Source of the DNA: CF-46 sp963760735
GTDB taxonomy: Bacteria; Chloroflexota; Limnocylindria; Limnocylindrales; CSP1-4
DNA length: 64,000 bases
Assembly: GCA_963760735.1 (NCBI GenBank)
Contig: CAVXEB010000007.1
Coordinates: 372,001 to 436,000, forward strand
Reading direction: 5' to 3'
The notes under the pieces: model-generated
What the model was told of the DNA's origin: nothing
The model's input: the letters and a program-made list of their open reading frames with translations, nothing else
The model's database searches: none
Translations under genes and position numbers: made by a program
Shown here: positions 8,604-21,968 of the stretch, piece by piece
Layout of the letters: each line of letters starts with the position of its first letter
How positions within the stretch are numbered: position 1 is the stretch's first letter

Positions 8604-11450
8604 TCAGCCCGTTCGCTGGAGGCCGGCGGCGATCCCGTTCACGGTCAGCTGCACGAGCCGGAGGAGGCGCCCCCGCCCCGGATCGCCGGCCGGCGTCGCC
8701 CGGAGGCGGCTCAGCAGCGTCACCTGGAGCTCCGACAGCGAGTCGACGTAGGGGTCGCGGAGGCCGAGGCGCCGGCGCAGCTCCGGATCGTGGTCGAGGA
8801 GTCGATCGCGGCCGGTGATCCGGCCGACCCACGTGACCGTCCGGACGTACTCCGCCTCGATCGCCGTCCAGAACGGCATCCCGGCGGCACCGGCGAGCCC
8901 CGCGTACTGCCGCCCGACGCCGAGGTCGGCACGGGCGAGCGACAGCTCGGCGTTGTCGACGAGGCTCGCGAGGAACGGCCAGCGGCCGTAGAGCCGGGTG
9001 AGGTTCGCGATCGCGCGGCTGCCATTCCGGGCCGCGTGCGTCTCCAGGGCAGACCCGAGCCCGTACCAGCCGGGCAGCTCGATCCGAGCCTGTGACCAGG
9101 CAAAGACCCACGGGATTGCCCGGAGGTCCGCGATCGACGCTGCGGGGGCCGGGCCGGAACGCTCACCCGACCGGCCGCGGGCGGCCGGTCGGGAGCCCAG
9201 CCGGAGGGAGGCGATCTCGTCGATCGGGGTGGCCAGCCGAAAGAACTCGACGAAGCCCTGCGCGCCGACCAGCGCCCCGTAGGCGGACCGTGACGTCGCG
9301 GCGAGGTCGTCGAGGATCGGCCCGCCCGCTGTCTCGGCGGCCGACTGGGCGTCGGCATGGGCCGCCGATGAGGCGACAAGAGTCGCCGCGGCGAGACCCT
9401 CGAGGTGGCGCAATGCGATGCCAGGGTCGGCGTAGTTGGCGGCGATCACCTCGCCCTGCTCGGTCAGTTTCAGCCGACCCTCGACCGAGCCCGCGGCGAG
9501 CCCGAGGATCGCCCGGTTGGCGGGTCCCCCGCCCCGCCCGATCGCGCCGCCTCGGCCGTGGAAGATCGTCAGCTCGACGCCGTGCAGGCGGGCGGCCGCG
9601 GCGAGGGCGGCCTGGGCCCGGTGGAGCTGCCAGTTGGCGGCGAGATAGCCGGACTCCTTGTTCGAGTCCGAGTAGCCGAGCATCACCTCCTGGCGATCGC
9701 CCCGCCCGCGGAGGTGTCGGCGGTACGTCCGGTCGGCCAGGATCGCGTCGAGGATCGGACCGGCCGCATGCAGGGTCGCCGCGTCCTCGAAGAGAGGCAC
9801 CACGTCCAGGACCGGCGGCGGAGCCTCGTCCCCACCGGCGAGCCCGGCCAGCCGGAGGACCCGCAGCACGTCGGACGGGTCGGCGGTGAACGAGATCACG
9901 TACCGACCGGCGGCGGCCGGGCCGTAGCGGGCCTGCGCCGCGGCCACGCCCCGGAGCGTCTCCACGACCTCTGCCGCGGCGACACCCGGCACCACCTCTC
10001 GATCCGGGGCGTCGGCGGCGAGCGCCGCCTCGGCGTCCCGATGGACGGCGCTGTGCTGGCGGATCTCGAGCGACGCGAGGTGGAATCCGAACGTCGCGAC
10101 CTGCCAGCGCAGGTCCGCGACCTCGCCCCAGCCGACCCGATCGAGCCCGTCGGCGGCCAGCGCCGCCTGGGCCTCGGCGAGCTCCGCGTCGAGCTCCGCG
10201 GCGTCGGCGTAGCGACCGGTGAGCGGCGCGGCCTGGCCCGTGAGATAGGCCCGCGTCCGGCGCAGGCGCTCCGCGATGAACCCGAACCGCTGGCGGTACG
10301 GCTCGTCCGGGAAACGGCGGCGGAGGGTCCGGTCGAGCTCCGGCAGCAGCTCGGCGTCCCGGGCCAGACGCATCTCGAGGGCATGCCCGAGCCGGTCGGC
10401 CGGCACGGCCGCGGCGATCGTCTGCGACAGCCGCGTGGCGACCGCCTCGTAGCCGCGCAGGACGTGGTCGGCCTGGATCCGGAGGGTTCGCTCGGTGATC
10501 TCCGAGGTCACCGACGGGTTGCCGTCCCGATCGGCGCCGATCCACGAGTCCCAGGCGAGGAACGGCGCGACCCGCGGCTCACGGGTCCCGGTCCGGCCGG
10601 CGTCGGTCGCCTCGCCGACTGCAGCGCCCACGGGGCCCGGGGACCGGCGCCCGCCGCGGGCGCCGGGCTCGTCGAGCGCCGCGTCGCCCTGCCGGTACAG
10701 CCGGGGGACGACGCTGAACACCGTCTCGTCGAAGAAGGCGAGAGCGGTCCGCACCTCGTCGAGCGGCGAGACGGCCGTCGCCCGCAGGTCCGCCGTTCGC
10801 CAGAGGAGGGTGATCTCCTCCCGGAGCCGGCGCCGGACGTCGCGGTCCTCTCCGGGACCGATGTCGCGGTCCGCGAGCCGCTCGAGCAGCCGGTCGACCC
10901 GCCGGAGCGCGATCAGGACCGTCCGGCGACGCGCCTCGGTCGGATGGGCCGTCAGGACAGGGGTGATCCGGAGCCGGCCGAGCGCCTCCCGGATCTCGGC
11001 GTCGCTCGCCCCGCTCCGGCGAAGCCAGTCGACGGCGCCGGCGAGCGAGGCATCGGCCGGTTCCCCCTGGGCGCGGCGCGCGCGATCCGCGCGCCGGGCG
11101 GCGCGGACGAGCTCCCGTTCCTCCGCGAGGTTGACGAGCCGGAAATAGAGGCTGAAGGCGCGGGCGACGACCTCGGCGCGATCCGGGTCGAGGGTCGCGA
11201 GCTCCGCGACCAGGCCGGCGCGCAGCGCGGGGTCGTCGCCGCGGCGCAGCCGGATCGTCGTCCGCCGGACCCGCTCCACGAGATCGAGCAGGTCGCGTCC
11301 CGCCTGCTCGGCGATCACCTGGCCGAGGAGCGAGCCGAGCAGGCGGACCTCGACGGCGAGGGGATCGCGGGCGCGACCCGTCCCGACGATCGCGGGCTCG
11401 GCCCGGACGGCCTCGTTCTGACCGCGTCCCGGCGGGCGTCCGGCCGTCAC
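8604..11450 (-). CDS. ppc: Phosphoenolpyruvate carboxylase
   Basis: Converts PEP and bicarbonate to oxaloacetate, refilling the TCA cycle. The protein has 948 residues from a GTG start at 11450, close to the usual 880-960. The catalytic-His motif LTAHPTEARRRT lies near residue 169. The second signature VMLGYSDSNKESGYLAANW and the loop FHGRGGAIGRGGGP are intact, and the C-terminus ends with the expected small residues (GLQRTG). The start is uncertain because no ATG is near; longer frames run into the divergent kinase promoter. The gene is divergent from the two-component system at 11528. Confidence 0.93.
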   Translation of the reverse strand: MTAGRPPGRGQNEAVRAEPAIVGTGRARDPLAVEVRLLGSLLGQVIAEQAGRDLLDLVERVRRTTIRLRRGDDPALRAGLVAELATLDPDRAEVVARAFSLYFRLVNLAEERELVRAARRADRARRAQGEPADASLAGAVDWLRRSGASDAEIREALGRLRITPVLTAHPTEARRRTVLIALRRVDRLLERLADRDIGPGEDRDVRRRLREEITLLWRTADLRATAVSPLDEVRTALAFFDETVFSVVPRLYRQGDAALDEPGARGGRRSPGPVGAAVGEATDAGRTGTREPRVAPFLAWDSWIGADRDGNPSVTSEITERTLRIQADHVLRGYEAVATRLSQTIAAAVPADRLGHALEMRLARDAELLPELDRTLRRRFPDEPYRQRFGFIAERLRRTRAYLTGQAAPLTGRYADAAELDAELAEAQAALAADGLDRVGWGEVADLRWQVATFGFHLASLEIRQHSAVHRDAEAALAADAPDREVVPGVAAAEVVETLRGVAAAQARYGPAAAGRYVISFTADPSDVLRVLRLAGLAGGDEAPPPVLDVVPLFEDAATLHAAGPILDAILADRTYRRHLRGRGDRQEVMLGYSDSNKESGYLAANWQLHRAQAALAAAARLHGVELTIFHGRGGAIGRGGGPANRAILGLAAGSVEGRLKLTEQGEVIAANYADPGIALRHLEGLAAATLVASSAAHADAQSAAETAGGPILDDLAATSRSAYGALVGAQGFVEFFRLATPIDEIASLRLGSRPAARGRSGERSGPAPAASIADLRAIPWVFAWSQARIELPGWYGLGSALETHAARNGSRAIANLTRLYGRWPFLASLVDNAELSLARADLGVGRQYAGLAGAAGMPFWTAIEAEYVRTVTWVGRITGRDRLLDHDPELRRRLGLRDPYVDSLSELQVTLLSRLRATPAGDPGRGRLLRLVQLTVNGIAAGLQRTG

Positions 11451-11527
11451 GCGGCGACCCCGTTCCGCCCCCGGCGCGGCCCGGTCTCGCAACCTTTCGG
11501 CTCGGATTCGCCGCCTAGGCTTGTATC

Positions 11528-12805
11528 GTGATCGCCATGGAGGCGCCCGAGATCGACCCACGGGGCGGACCGGACCAGCTCGAACAGCTCCGGTTCCTTC
11601 ACGACGTGGCGCGCCTCGCGACGACCGCGCGCACGTGGGACGAGCTCCTCGAGACGGTCGTCGACGGGACCCGGGATGCCCTCCACGCCGACGTCACCTC
11701 GCTCTACCTGCTCGATCGGGACGGAGCCTACCTGACCCTCGCGGCGACGAATGGCCTCGACCGGTTCCAGATCGGGCGGGCGAAGGTGCCGTTCGGCGAG
11801 GGCGTGACCGGCCGCGTCGCCGCGACGACCACGCCCCTGGTCATCCCCGACGTCCGGTCCGACCCGCGCTTCCTGTGGGTCCGGGGCATCGACCAGAAGC
11901 GCTTCGTCGCGTCGATGCTCAGCGTGCCGCTCAGCTGGAACGACCAGGTCGTCGGCGTCCTCAACGTCCAGACCGAGCAGACCCGCGAGTTCAGCCGGAC
12001 CGACGTCGCCCAGCTCCAGGCCATCGCGGACCTGCTCGCCGGCATCGTCGAGAAGGGCCGCCAGCAAACCGAGGCCGAGGAGCGGCTCGAGCAGCTCCGC
12101 CAGATCGACGAGGCCCGCTCGGAGCTGATCGCTCTCGTGACCCACGAGCTGCGGACGCCGCTCGCGGTCGTCCGGGCCTACACCGAGCTGCTCGGCGACG
12201 ATCCGCCGCTGGAGGGTCGCGAGTCGCGCGATCCGGAGCGGCGTGCCCAGCGACAGGCGTGGCACGACGCGGCGATGGAGCAGGTGGAACGCCTGGACCG
12301 GCTCGTCGACTCGATCCTCGCGTCCGTCCGGATCGTCCCCGCCGAGGCCGCCACGGTCACGCCGACCGACGTCGAGTCGGCGATCGACGAGGTGGTCGAT
12401 TCGATCCGTCCGATCGTCCGCCAGCACCACCTCGAAGTCCAGCACGGCCTGCGCCACCACGCTCTCGCCGACGCGCCGCGGCTCAGGCAGATCCTCGAGC
12501 ACCTGATCGAGAACGCGGTGAAGTACGCGCCGCCGGAGACGACGATCGCGATCGATCACTCGCTCGTCGAGGGCTTCGTCCGGATCGGCGTCAGCGACCA
12601 GGGGCCGGGCGTCCCCGAGGAGTGGCGCGAGCGGATCTTCGAGCCGTACGCACGACGCGAGACGCACACAGCGCGCGGCTCGGGGATCGGGCTGTACGCG
12701 GCCAAGCGCCTCGGGGAATCGATGGGAGCCCGCCTCTGGGTCGAGCCGGCCCAGCCGACGGGCGCCCGGTTCGTCCTCGCCCTTCCGGCCGCGGCCGCCG
12801 TCTAG
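11528..12805 (+). CDS. GAF-domain sensor histidine kinase
   Basis: 425 residues from a GTG at 11528; an ATG three codons later is an alternative. A GAF sensor domain covers about residues 25-178, then a short coiled linker. The phosphoacceptor is His206 in ALVTHELRTPLAVV. The ATPase domain has N box LIENAVKYAPP, G1 box VSDQGPGVP and G2 box GSGIGLYAAKRL. There are no membrane helices, so it senses a cytoplasmic signal. The response regulator follows 12 bases later. Confidence 0.92.
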   Translation: MIAMEAPEIDPRGGPDQLEQLRFLHDVARLATTARTWDELLETVVDGTRDALHADVTSLYLLDRDGAYLTLAATNGLDRFQIGRAKVPFGEGVTGRVAATTTPLVIPDVRSDPRFLWVRGIDQKRFVASMLSVPLSWNDQVVGVLNVQTEQTREFSRTDVAQLQAIADLLAGIVEKGRQQTEAEERLEQLRQIDEARSELIALVTHELRTPLAVVRAYTELLGDDPPLEGRESRDPERRAQRQAWHDAAMEQVERLDRLVDSILASVRIVPAEAATVTPTDVESAIDEVVDSIRPIVRQHHLEVQHGLRHHALADAPRLRQILEHLIENAVKYAPPETTIAIDHSLVEGFVRIGVSDQGPGVPEEWRERIFEPYARRETHTARGSGIGLYAAKRLGESMGARLWVEPAQPTGARFVLALPAAAAV

Positions 12806-12817
12806 CATGAGGTCCTG

Positions 12818-13516
12818 ATGCTCGCCAGCCGTCCGCTCCGCATCCTCGTCGTCGACGACGACCCGGCGATGGTCGGGGCGATCACGGCGCTCGTCGGAAC
12901 CGAGGGTCACCAGGTGATCACCGCCTACGACGGATTGACCGCGGTGAAGCGGTTCCGCGAGGAGGCGCCGGACATCGTGCTCCTCGACCTCGCGATGCCG
13001 GGTCCGGACGGGTTCACCGTCGCCGGCCAGATCCGGGCAGCCGGGCTCGCGCCGATCCTCGTCGTCTCGGGCGAGAGCGCGGAGGAAGCGAAGGTCCGGG
13101 CGCTCGGGATCGGTGCCGACGACTACCTCGTGAAGCCGTTCGGCAAGGCCGAGCTGCTCGCCCGGATCGCCGCGGTCATGCGGCGCGTCGATCGTTCGAC
13201 CGGCGGCCCGGCGACCGGACCCGTGACCGCGGGTGCGCTCGTCCTGGAGCCGGCGCGTCACGAGGCCCACGTCGGCGACGTGGCCCTGGCCCTGACGCCC
13301 ACGGAGTTCCGGCTGCTGGAGGCCCTCGTCCGGGCCAACGGCGACATCGTTCCGCACCATCTCCTCGCCCGGGCCGGCTGGCCGGCCGAGACGGACCCCG
13401 ATCTGCTCTGGCTCAAGCCGCATCTCGCGCGCCTGCGGGCGAAGGTCGAGGGCGCCGGCGGTCCGCAGATTCTCGCCGTCCGCGGCGTGGGATACCGGAT
13501 CGAGGCCGGGGTCTAG
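12818..13516 (+). CDS. OmpR-family response regulator
   Basis: 232 residues. The receiver domain (about 6-122) has acidic pocket VVDDDP, phosphoacceptor Asp57 in IVLLDLAMPG and the conserved Lys in DYLVKPFG. A winged-helix DNA-binding domain follows at about 135-230 (LTPTEFRLLEALVRANG, VRGVGYRIE). It is the cognate partner of the kinase just upstream. Its targets are not evident. Confidence 0.93.
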   Translation: MLASRPLRILVVDDDPAMVGAITALVGTEGHQVITAYDGLTAVKRFREEAPDIVLLDLAMPGPDGFTVAGQIRAAGLAPILVVSGESAEEAKVRALGIGADDYLVKPFGKAELLARIAAVMRRVDRSTGGPATGPVTAGALVLEPARHEAHVGDVALALTPTEFRLLEALVRANGDIVPHHLLARAGWPAETDPDLLWLKPHLARLRAKVEGAGGPQILAVRGVGYRIEAGV

Positions 13517-13567
13517 CCCAAGCAGCACCCGTCCCCGACTGCGTTCGTCGCGCATGGGTGCGTCAGC

Positions 13568-13597
13568 GCAAGGCGGACCCGAGCACCGGAGCGAGCG
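13568..13597. repeat. Intergenic 30-bp repeat, copy 1
   Basis: GCAAGGCG, 5 variable bases, then GAGCACCGGAGCGAGCG. It matches the copy at 32063-32092 at 27 of 30 positions and, in the opposite orientation and with one indel, the copy at 58730-58760. All copies lie between genes, just past a stop codon. This copy follows the response regulator. Confidence 0.6.
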
Positions 13598-13665
13598 GGC
13601 TCAAACGCCCGTGAGCGAGGAGCGCAGGTCCAACGCAGCGATGGCGTGCCCAGGCGCGACAGCCT

Positions 13666-13905
13666 TCAGGCCAGGGCGAGAGACGGCGCGCGGTACCCGG
13701 CCACGTCATGCGCGGCATCAACGCAGTCGACGCGACAGCCACGGGCATCGCGGCCGCCGAGCGGGCTGAAATGGAACCAGGCGATGTCGTTGTCGGCGAT
13801 GCCCGCGCGAAGGCGGCAGCCACACGTGGCGCACGTCACGGGGGCGCCGTGGCCGTCGCGAACCGCCAGCGGACGGGTGATCTCGGGTTCTGACGGGTGG
13901 ATCAT
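13666..13905 (-). CDS. Small cysteine-rich hypothetical protein
   Basis: 79 residues. It has a CATCGC cluster (CxxCxC) at about residue 25 and two further cysteines in RDARGCRVDCVDAAHD near residue 60, a pattern that could hold zinc. The sequence between is ordered and non-repetitive (DNDIAWFHFSPLGG), which argues for a real gene. It lies between the response regulator and gltB. Function unknown. Confidence 0.5.
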   Translation of the reverse strand: MIHPSEPEITRPLAVRDGHGAPVTCATCGCRLRAGIADNDIAWFHFSPLGGRDARGCRVDCVDAAHDVAGYRAPSLALA

Positions 13906-14055
13906 CGGACGACCTTTCTCGCGCGAGAGACGACGAGACGGCGTACGCGACGCCGTCGCCGCATCGTGGTCCAGCCGAGGACCGGCGAACGTCGCCGAGC
14001 GCGTTGCCGCTCGGTTGCGATCCGGTGTCGTCGCGCGGGTTCCGAAACCGCGGCG

Positions 14056-18649
<4,594 letters not shown>

Positions 18650-18675
18650 CCGGACGGTGGCTCCGTGGCGGTGGC

Positions 18676-18713
18676 TCGACCGACCGCCCGGGAGGAGCCG
18701 AGCGGTCGGTCGA
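18676..18713 (-). terminator. 12-bp inverted repeat between amt and gltB
   Basis: TCGACCGACCGC and GCGGTCGGTCGA form a perfect 12-bp stem with a 14-base loop. It lies in the 140-base gap downstream of amt and 27 bases before the gltB start. It could end amt transcripts or act as an attenuator in the gltB leader. No long T run follows. Confidence 0.5.
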
Positions 18714-18750
18714 TCGGTGGTGGGGTCGGCAGCAGCCGATGGGCCGGTGG

Positions 18751-18777
18751 CGAGGGCCGGGAGGTCGACGGCCCTCG
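18751..18777 (-). terminator. 9-bp inverted repeat just after amt stop
   Basis: CGAGGGCCG and CGGCCCTCG pair with a 9-base loop, 13 bases past the amt stop on the minus strand. This is the usual place for a transcription terminator in a high-GC genome. No T tract is present, so the call rests on position and stem only. Confidence 0.45.
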
Positions 18778-18789
18778 TCCCGGGTTGGG

Positions 18790-20019
18790 TCAGGCCTGGT
18801 AGGCCACCTCGCCGTGGGTGGCCAGGTCGATGCCGATCTCCTCCTCCTTCGGCGAGATCCGGATCCCGAGGACCAGGTCGACAACCTTGACGATCACGAA
18901 CGTCGCGACGACCGCATAGGCGACCGTGGCGGCGACCGCGACGAGCTGGGTGAGGACCTGGCCCGGATTGCCGTCGATCAGGCCGGAGTAGCTGGCCTGG
19001 ATCGCGCTGGTGGCGAAGACGCCGGTCGCGATCGCCCCGAAGACGCCGCCGACCCCGTGGACCGCGAAGACGTCGAGCGCATCGTCGACCTTGAGGCGAG
19101 CCCGCAGGAGCGTCGCGCTGTAGCACAGGCCGCCGGCGACGAGGCCGATGACGATCGCGCCGCCCGGCGTGACGTAGCCCGAGGCCGGCGTGATCGCGAC
19201 GAGCCCGGCAACGGCGCCGCACGCGGCGCCGACGACGCTCACCTTGCGGTGGTGGAGGTAGCTCGCGCCGACCCAGGTCATCGTGGCGGCCGCAGCCGCG
19301 GTGTTGGTGACGATGAACGCGCTGGCCGCCAGGCCGCCCGCGGTCACCGCGGACCCGGCGTTGAAGCCGAACCAGCCGAACCACAGCAGGCCCGCCCCGA
19401 GGACGGTCATCGGGATGTCGTGCGGCTCCATCCGGTCGCCGTTGATGACGCGGCGGCCGATCAGCAGGGCAACGATCAGCGCCGACAGGCCGGACGAGGC
19501 ATGCACGACGGTGCCGCCCGCGAAGTCGAGCGCGCCGAGCTTGTACAGCCAGCCGTCGGTCGCCCAGACCCAGTGGGCGATCGGGGAGTAGACGAGGATG
19601 GACCAGAGGATCGTGAACAGGACGAAGGACGCGAACCGCTTCCGCTCGGCGAACGCGCCGGTGATCAGCGCGGGGGTGATCGCCGCGAACATCAGCTGGA
19701 AGGCCGCGAACAGGACGAAGGGGATGGTCGTCGCGTAGATCGTGCTCGGCTCGAGGCCGACGTTGAAGAACCCGACGTAGTCGAGATTGCCGATGAGCCC
19801 GGGGATCCCGAGCAGGTTCGAATCGGTGCCGAACGCCAGGCTGAAGCCGATCAGGATCCAGACGATGCTGACGATCGCCAGCCCGAAGAAGCTGTGCATG
19901 ATCGTCGACAGCACGTTCTTGCGGCGGACGAGGCCGCCATAGAAGAGGGCCAATCCGGGAAGCATGATCATGACCAGCGCCGTGGCCATGAGCATCCAGG
20001 CGGTGTCGCCGCTGTTCAT
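18790..20019 (-). CDS. amt: Ammonium transporter
   Basis: 409 residues with about eleven helices. The start MNSGDTAWMLMATALVMIMLPGLALFYGGLVR is typical of Amt proteins. The pore histidines are expected in VVHASSG and AVHGVGG. The cytoplasmic tail (GIRISPKEEEIGIDLATHGEVAY) is the conserved GlnK-sensing C-terminus, although no glnK gene is seen nearby. It lies directly upstream of gltB in the same direction, linking ammonium uptake and assimilation. Confidence 0.96.
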   Translation of the reverse strand: MNSGDTAWMLMATALVMIMLPGLALFYGGLVRRKNVLSTIMHSFFGLAIVSIVWILIGFSLAFGTDSNLLGIPGLIGNLDYVGFFNVGLEPSTIYATTIPFVLFAAFQLMFAAITPALITGAFAERKRFASFVLFTILWSILVYSPIAHWVWATDGWLYKLGALDFAGGTVVHASSGLSALIVALLIGRRVINGDRMEPHDIPMTVLGAGLLWFGWFGFNAGSAVTAGGLAASAFIVTNTAAAAATMTWVGASYLHHRKVSVVGAACGAVAGLVAITPASGYVTPGGAIVIGLVAGGLCYSATLLRARLKVDDALDVFAVHGVGGVFGAIATGVFATSAIQASYSGLIDGNPGQVLTQLVAVAATVAYAVVATFVIVKVVDLVLGIRISPKEEEIGIDLATHGEVAYQA

Positions 20020-20147
20020 TCGATCCCGTCCTCCACGCCGTCGGCCGTCACGCCCGTCGGCCGCTCTGCGGGGAGGATGGGCGCCGCGCTCGGACGGTTC
20101 GTCGCCGAGCGGGTCCCGAAACGATTGCGATCGGGTAGCGGTGGCCG

Positions 20148-20531
20148 CTACGTCGCCTTGTCGCCCTTCGCGGCCGCGGTCGCGTCGTTCTCCGCGACCC
20201 GGATCCGGATGACCCTCGCCACGGTCTCGACCGGGATGGGCTTCGACGCCGGGAACCGGATCGTGCCGCGGCCTGCAAGGTAGGGCTGGATCTCGTCGCC
20301 GAGGCCCTCGACGACGCGGTCGCTGGCGGGAAACAGGCTGTAGTGGTGCTTGTACGCGTCGTACGAGACGAGGAACCGGCCGTGGGTCTTGAAGGCCGGC
20401 ATGTTGTACGAGATCACCTCGTCGGCCTGTGGGGCGGCGGCCCGGATCGTGGCCCGGAGCGTGTCCATCGCGGGACGCTTGTCGTCAGGGAGCGTGGCGA
20501 AGTACTCGTCGACCGTGGTCGGCTCGGCCAT
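20148..20531 (-). CDS. DUF1801 family protein (YdhG-like)
   Basis: 127 residues with the family layout: TVDEYFATLPDDKRPAMDTLR, then PQADEVISYNMPAFK and a C-terminal GRGTIRFPASKPIPVETVARVI. The start ATG at 20531 has a strong ribosome site (AGGAGGAG, 4 bases). The biochemical role of the family is unknown. It is divergent from the membrane protein at 20584, sharing a very short intergenic region. Confidence 0.85.
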   Translation of the reverse strand: MAEPTTVDEYFATLPDDKRPAMDTLRATIRAAAPQADEVISYNMPAFKTHGRFLVSYDAYKHHYSLFPASDRVVEGLGDEIQPYLAGRGTIRFPASKPIPVETVARVIRIRVAENDATAAAKGDKAT

Positions 20532-20583
20532 GTGTCTCCTCCTTGGCACTTCGAGCACCGTGGGCACGGATACCATCGCCGAT

Positions 20584-21297
20584 GTGGGGATCAGGGACCG
20601 GGCACGGACGCTCCGGCAACGCTGGCCGGAGCAGCGACGCCTCCAGGTCGCGGCGACCCTGGCGATCCTGGCCATCTTCGTCGCGACGGTCATCGCCTCG
20701 TCGCGCCTGCTCCGCTACGCCTTCGATGACCTCGACATCTTCGCCTACATCGGCCTGTTCATCGCGTGCTGGGTCGGCGCCGGCGGGGCGCTGGTCCCGG
20801 TGCCCGGCGTCCGCCCGATCAGCTGGCTGATGGTCATCCAGCAGGCTGCGGCCCTCAACCCGTGGACGGTCGCGGTGGTCGCGGCGACCGCGATGGCCCT
20901 CGGGCAGTCGTCGTACTTCCTGGCGACCCGGGCCGCGATCGCCCGACACGAAAAGAGCGTGGCGTCCGGCGACGAGGCAGACTCCGCCGTCGAGGAGGAC
21001 CCCACTGTCGAGGACGAGACGACCGAGCCGGAGGAGCCGAGCGGCCGGGCCGCGGTCGTGATCCGCATGAAACACCGGGTCGATGACCGGGTCCACCGGC
21101 ACGCCACGAGCACCGCGTTCCTCACGACGATGTTGCCGAGCCCGTTGACCACGATCGCGACCACGGCCTCGGCGTCGGCCGGGACGAGGTACCCGAGATG
21201 GCTCGCGCCGGCGTTCCTGGGCTATCTCCTGTTCGCGACGGTCCTCGCCGTCGTCGGCCAGGGGCTGCTGACGATGATCCGGGGGATCCGCCTCTGA
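20584..21297 (+). CDS. VTT/DedA-like small membrane protein
   Basis: About 237 residues from a GTG at 20584; an ATG at 20530 is a possible earlier start but overlaps the divergent gene. Helices lie at about 20-42, 50-72, 80-110 and near the C-terminus. A charged Glu-rich loop (about 125-160) interrupts the membrane part. The segment TAFLTTMLPSPLTTIATTASASAG resembles the re-entrant loop of SNARE-associated/VTT proteins. Function unclear; assignment is by resemblance only. Confidence 0.55.
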   Translation: MGIRDRARTLRQRWPEQRRLQVAATLAILAIFVATVIASSRLLRYAFDDLDIFAYIGLFIACWVGAGGALVPVPGVRPISWLMVIQQAAALNPWTVAVVAATAMALGQSSYFLATRAAIARHEKSVASGDEADSAVEEDPTVEDETTEPEEPSGRAAVVIRMKHRVDDRVHRHATSTAFLTTMLPSPLTTIATTASASAGTRYPRWLAPAFLGYLLFATVLAVVGQGLLTMIRGIRL

Positions 21298-21322
21298 GGT
21301 CGAGGCGGCGGCGGTCGGTTCG

Positions 21323-21394
21323 CGAGCCGGGTGGGATTCGAACCCACGACACAGGGATTAAAAGTCCCCTGCTCTGCCACTGAGCTACCGGCCC
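21323..21394 (-). tRNA. tRNA-Lys (TTT)
   Basis: The minus strand folds into a 72-base cloverleaf without an encoded CCA. The acceptor stem GGGCCGG pairs with CCGGCTC (one G-T). The D arm is GCTCAGTGGCAGAGC, the anticodon loop CTTTTAA and the T arm GTGGG-TTCGAAT-CCCAC. The anticodon TTT specifies lysine. Confidence 0.95.
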
Positions 21395-21542
21395 GTGCCC
21401 CAAGCGTAGCGGACGACGGATCGGCTTCCGGCCCCTCCCCGATCCCGTCGTCGGATGGTGGGCGAGCGGCCGTCTGCGGCCGCGGGTCCACGGATGGCAC
21501 ATACCGCGGATTCACCGGCCAAATCGGGTATTGTTCCTAGCC

Positions 21543-21968
21543 ATGGCCAGAGACGACACCAGCATTCGCATCGGCCGCGCCGCGGAGATGATGGGCGTCA
21601 CGGTCGACACCGTCCGTCGCTGGGCGGACGACGGGCAGATCCAGGCCGCGCGGTCGAACGGCGGCCAGCGGCTGATCCCCATCGACGAGGTCACCCGGGT
21701 CATCGCCGAGCGGCGGCGGGCCACGGCCGACCGCCCGATCGTCGCCCAGTCGGCCCGGAATCGGTTCGCCGGGATCGTGACCCGGATCGACAAGGACGGC
21801 GTCGCGGCCGTCGTGGAGATCCTCGCGGGACCGCATCGTCTCGTCAGCCTCATGACCGCCGAAGCCGTCGACGAGCTCGAGCTCCGGATCGGGGACGAGG
21901 CGATCGGCGTCGTCAAGGCGACCAACGTGATCGTGGAGATTCCATCCAGCCGGGAGGTTCGTTCGTGA
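21543..21968 (+). CDS. HTH-TOBE molybdate-responsive regulator
   Basis: 141 residues. A MerR/excisionase-like helix-turn-helix (residues about 5-58, IGRAAEMMGVTVDTVRRWADDGQI) is joined to a molbindin/TOBE domain (about 72-138, NRFAGIVTRIDKDGVAAVVEI). TOBE domains bind molybdate or tungstate, and the gene overlaps modA by four bases. It therefore probably senses the oxyanion and controls this operon. The ATG at 21543 is used; an upstream TTG is less likely. Confidence 0.88.
   Translation: MARDDTSIRIGRAAEMMGVTVDTVRRWADDGQIQAARSNGGQRLIPIDEVTRVIAERRRATADRPIVAQSARNRFAGIVTRIDKDGVAAVVEILAGPHRLVSLMTAEAVDELELRIGDEAIGVVKATNVIVEIPSSREVRS

Noticed and set aside
9405..11531. Long plus-strand frame opposite ppc
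   Set aside because: Over 700 codons, but composition is shadow-like and the minus-strand frame is an unmistakable PEP carboxylase.
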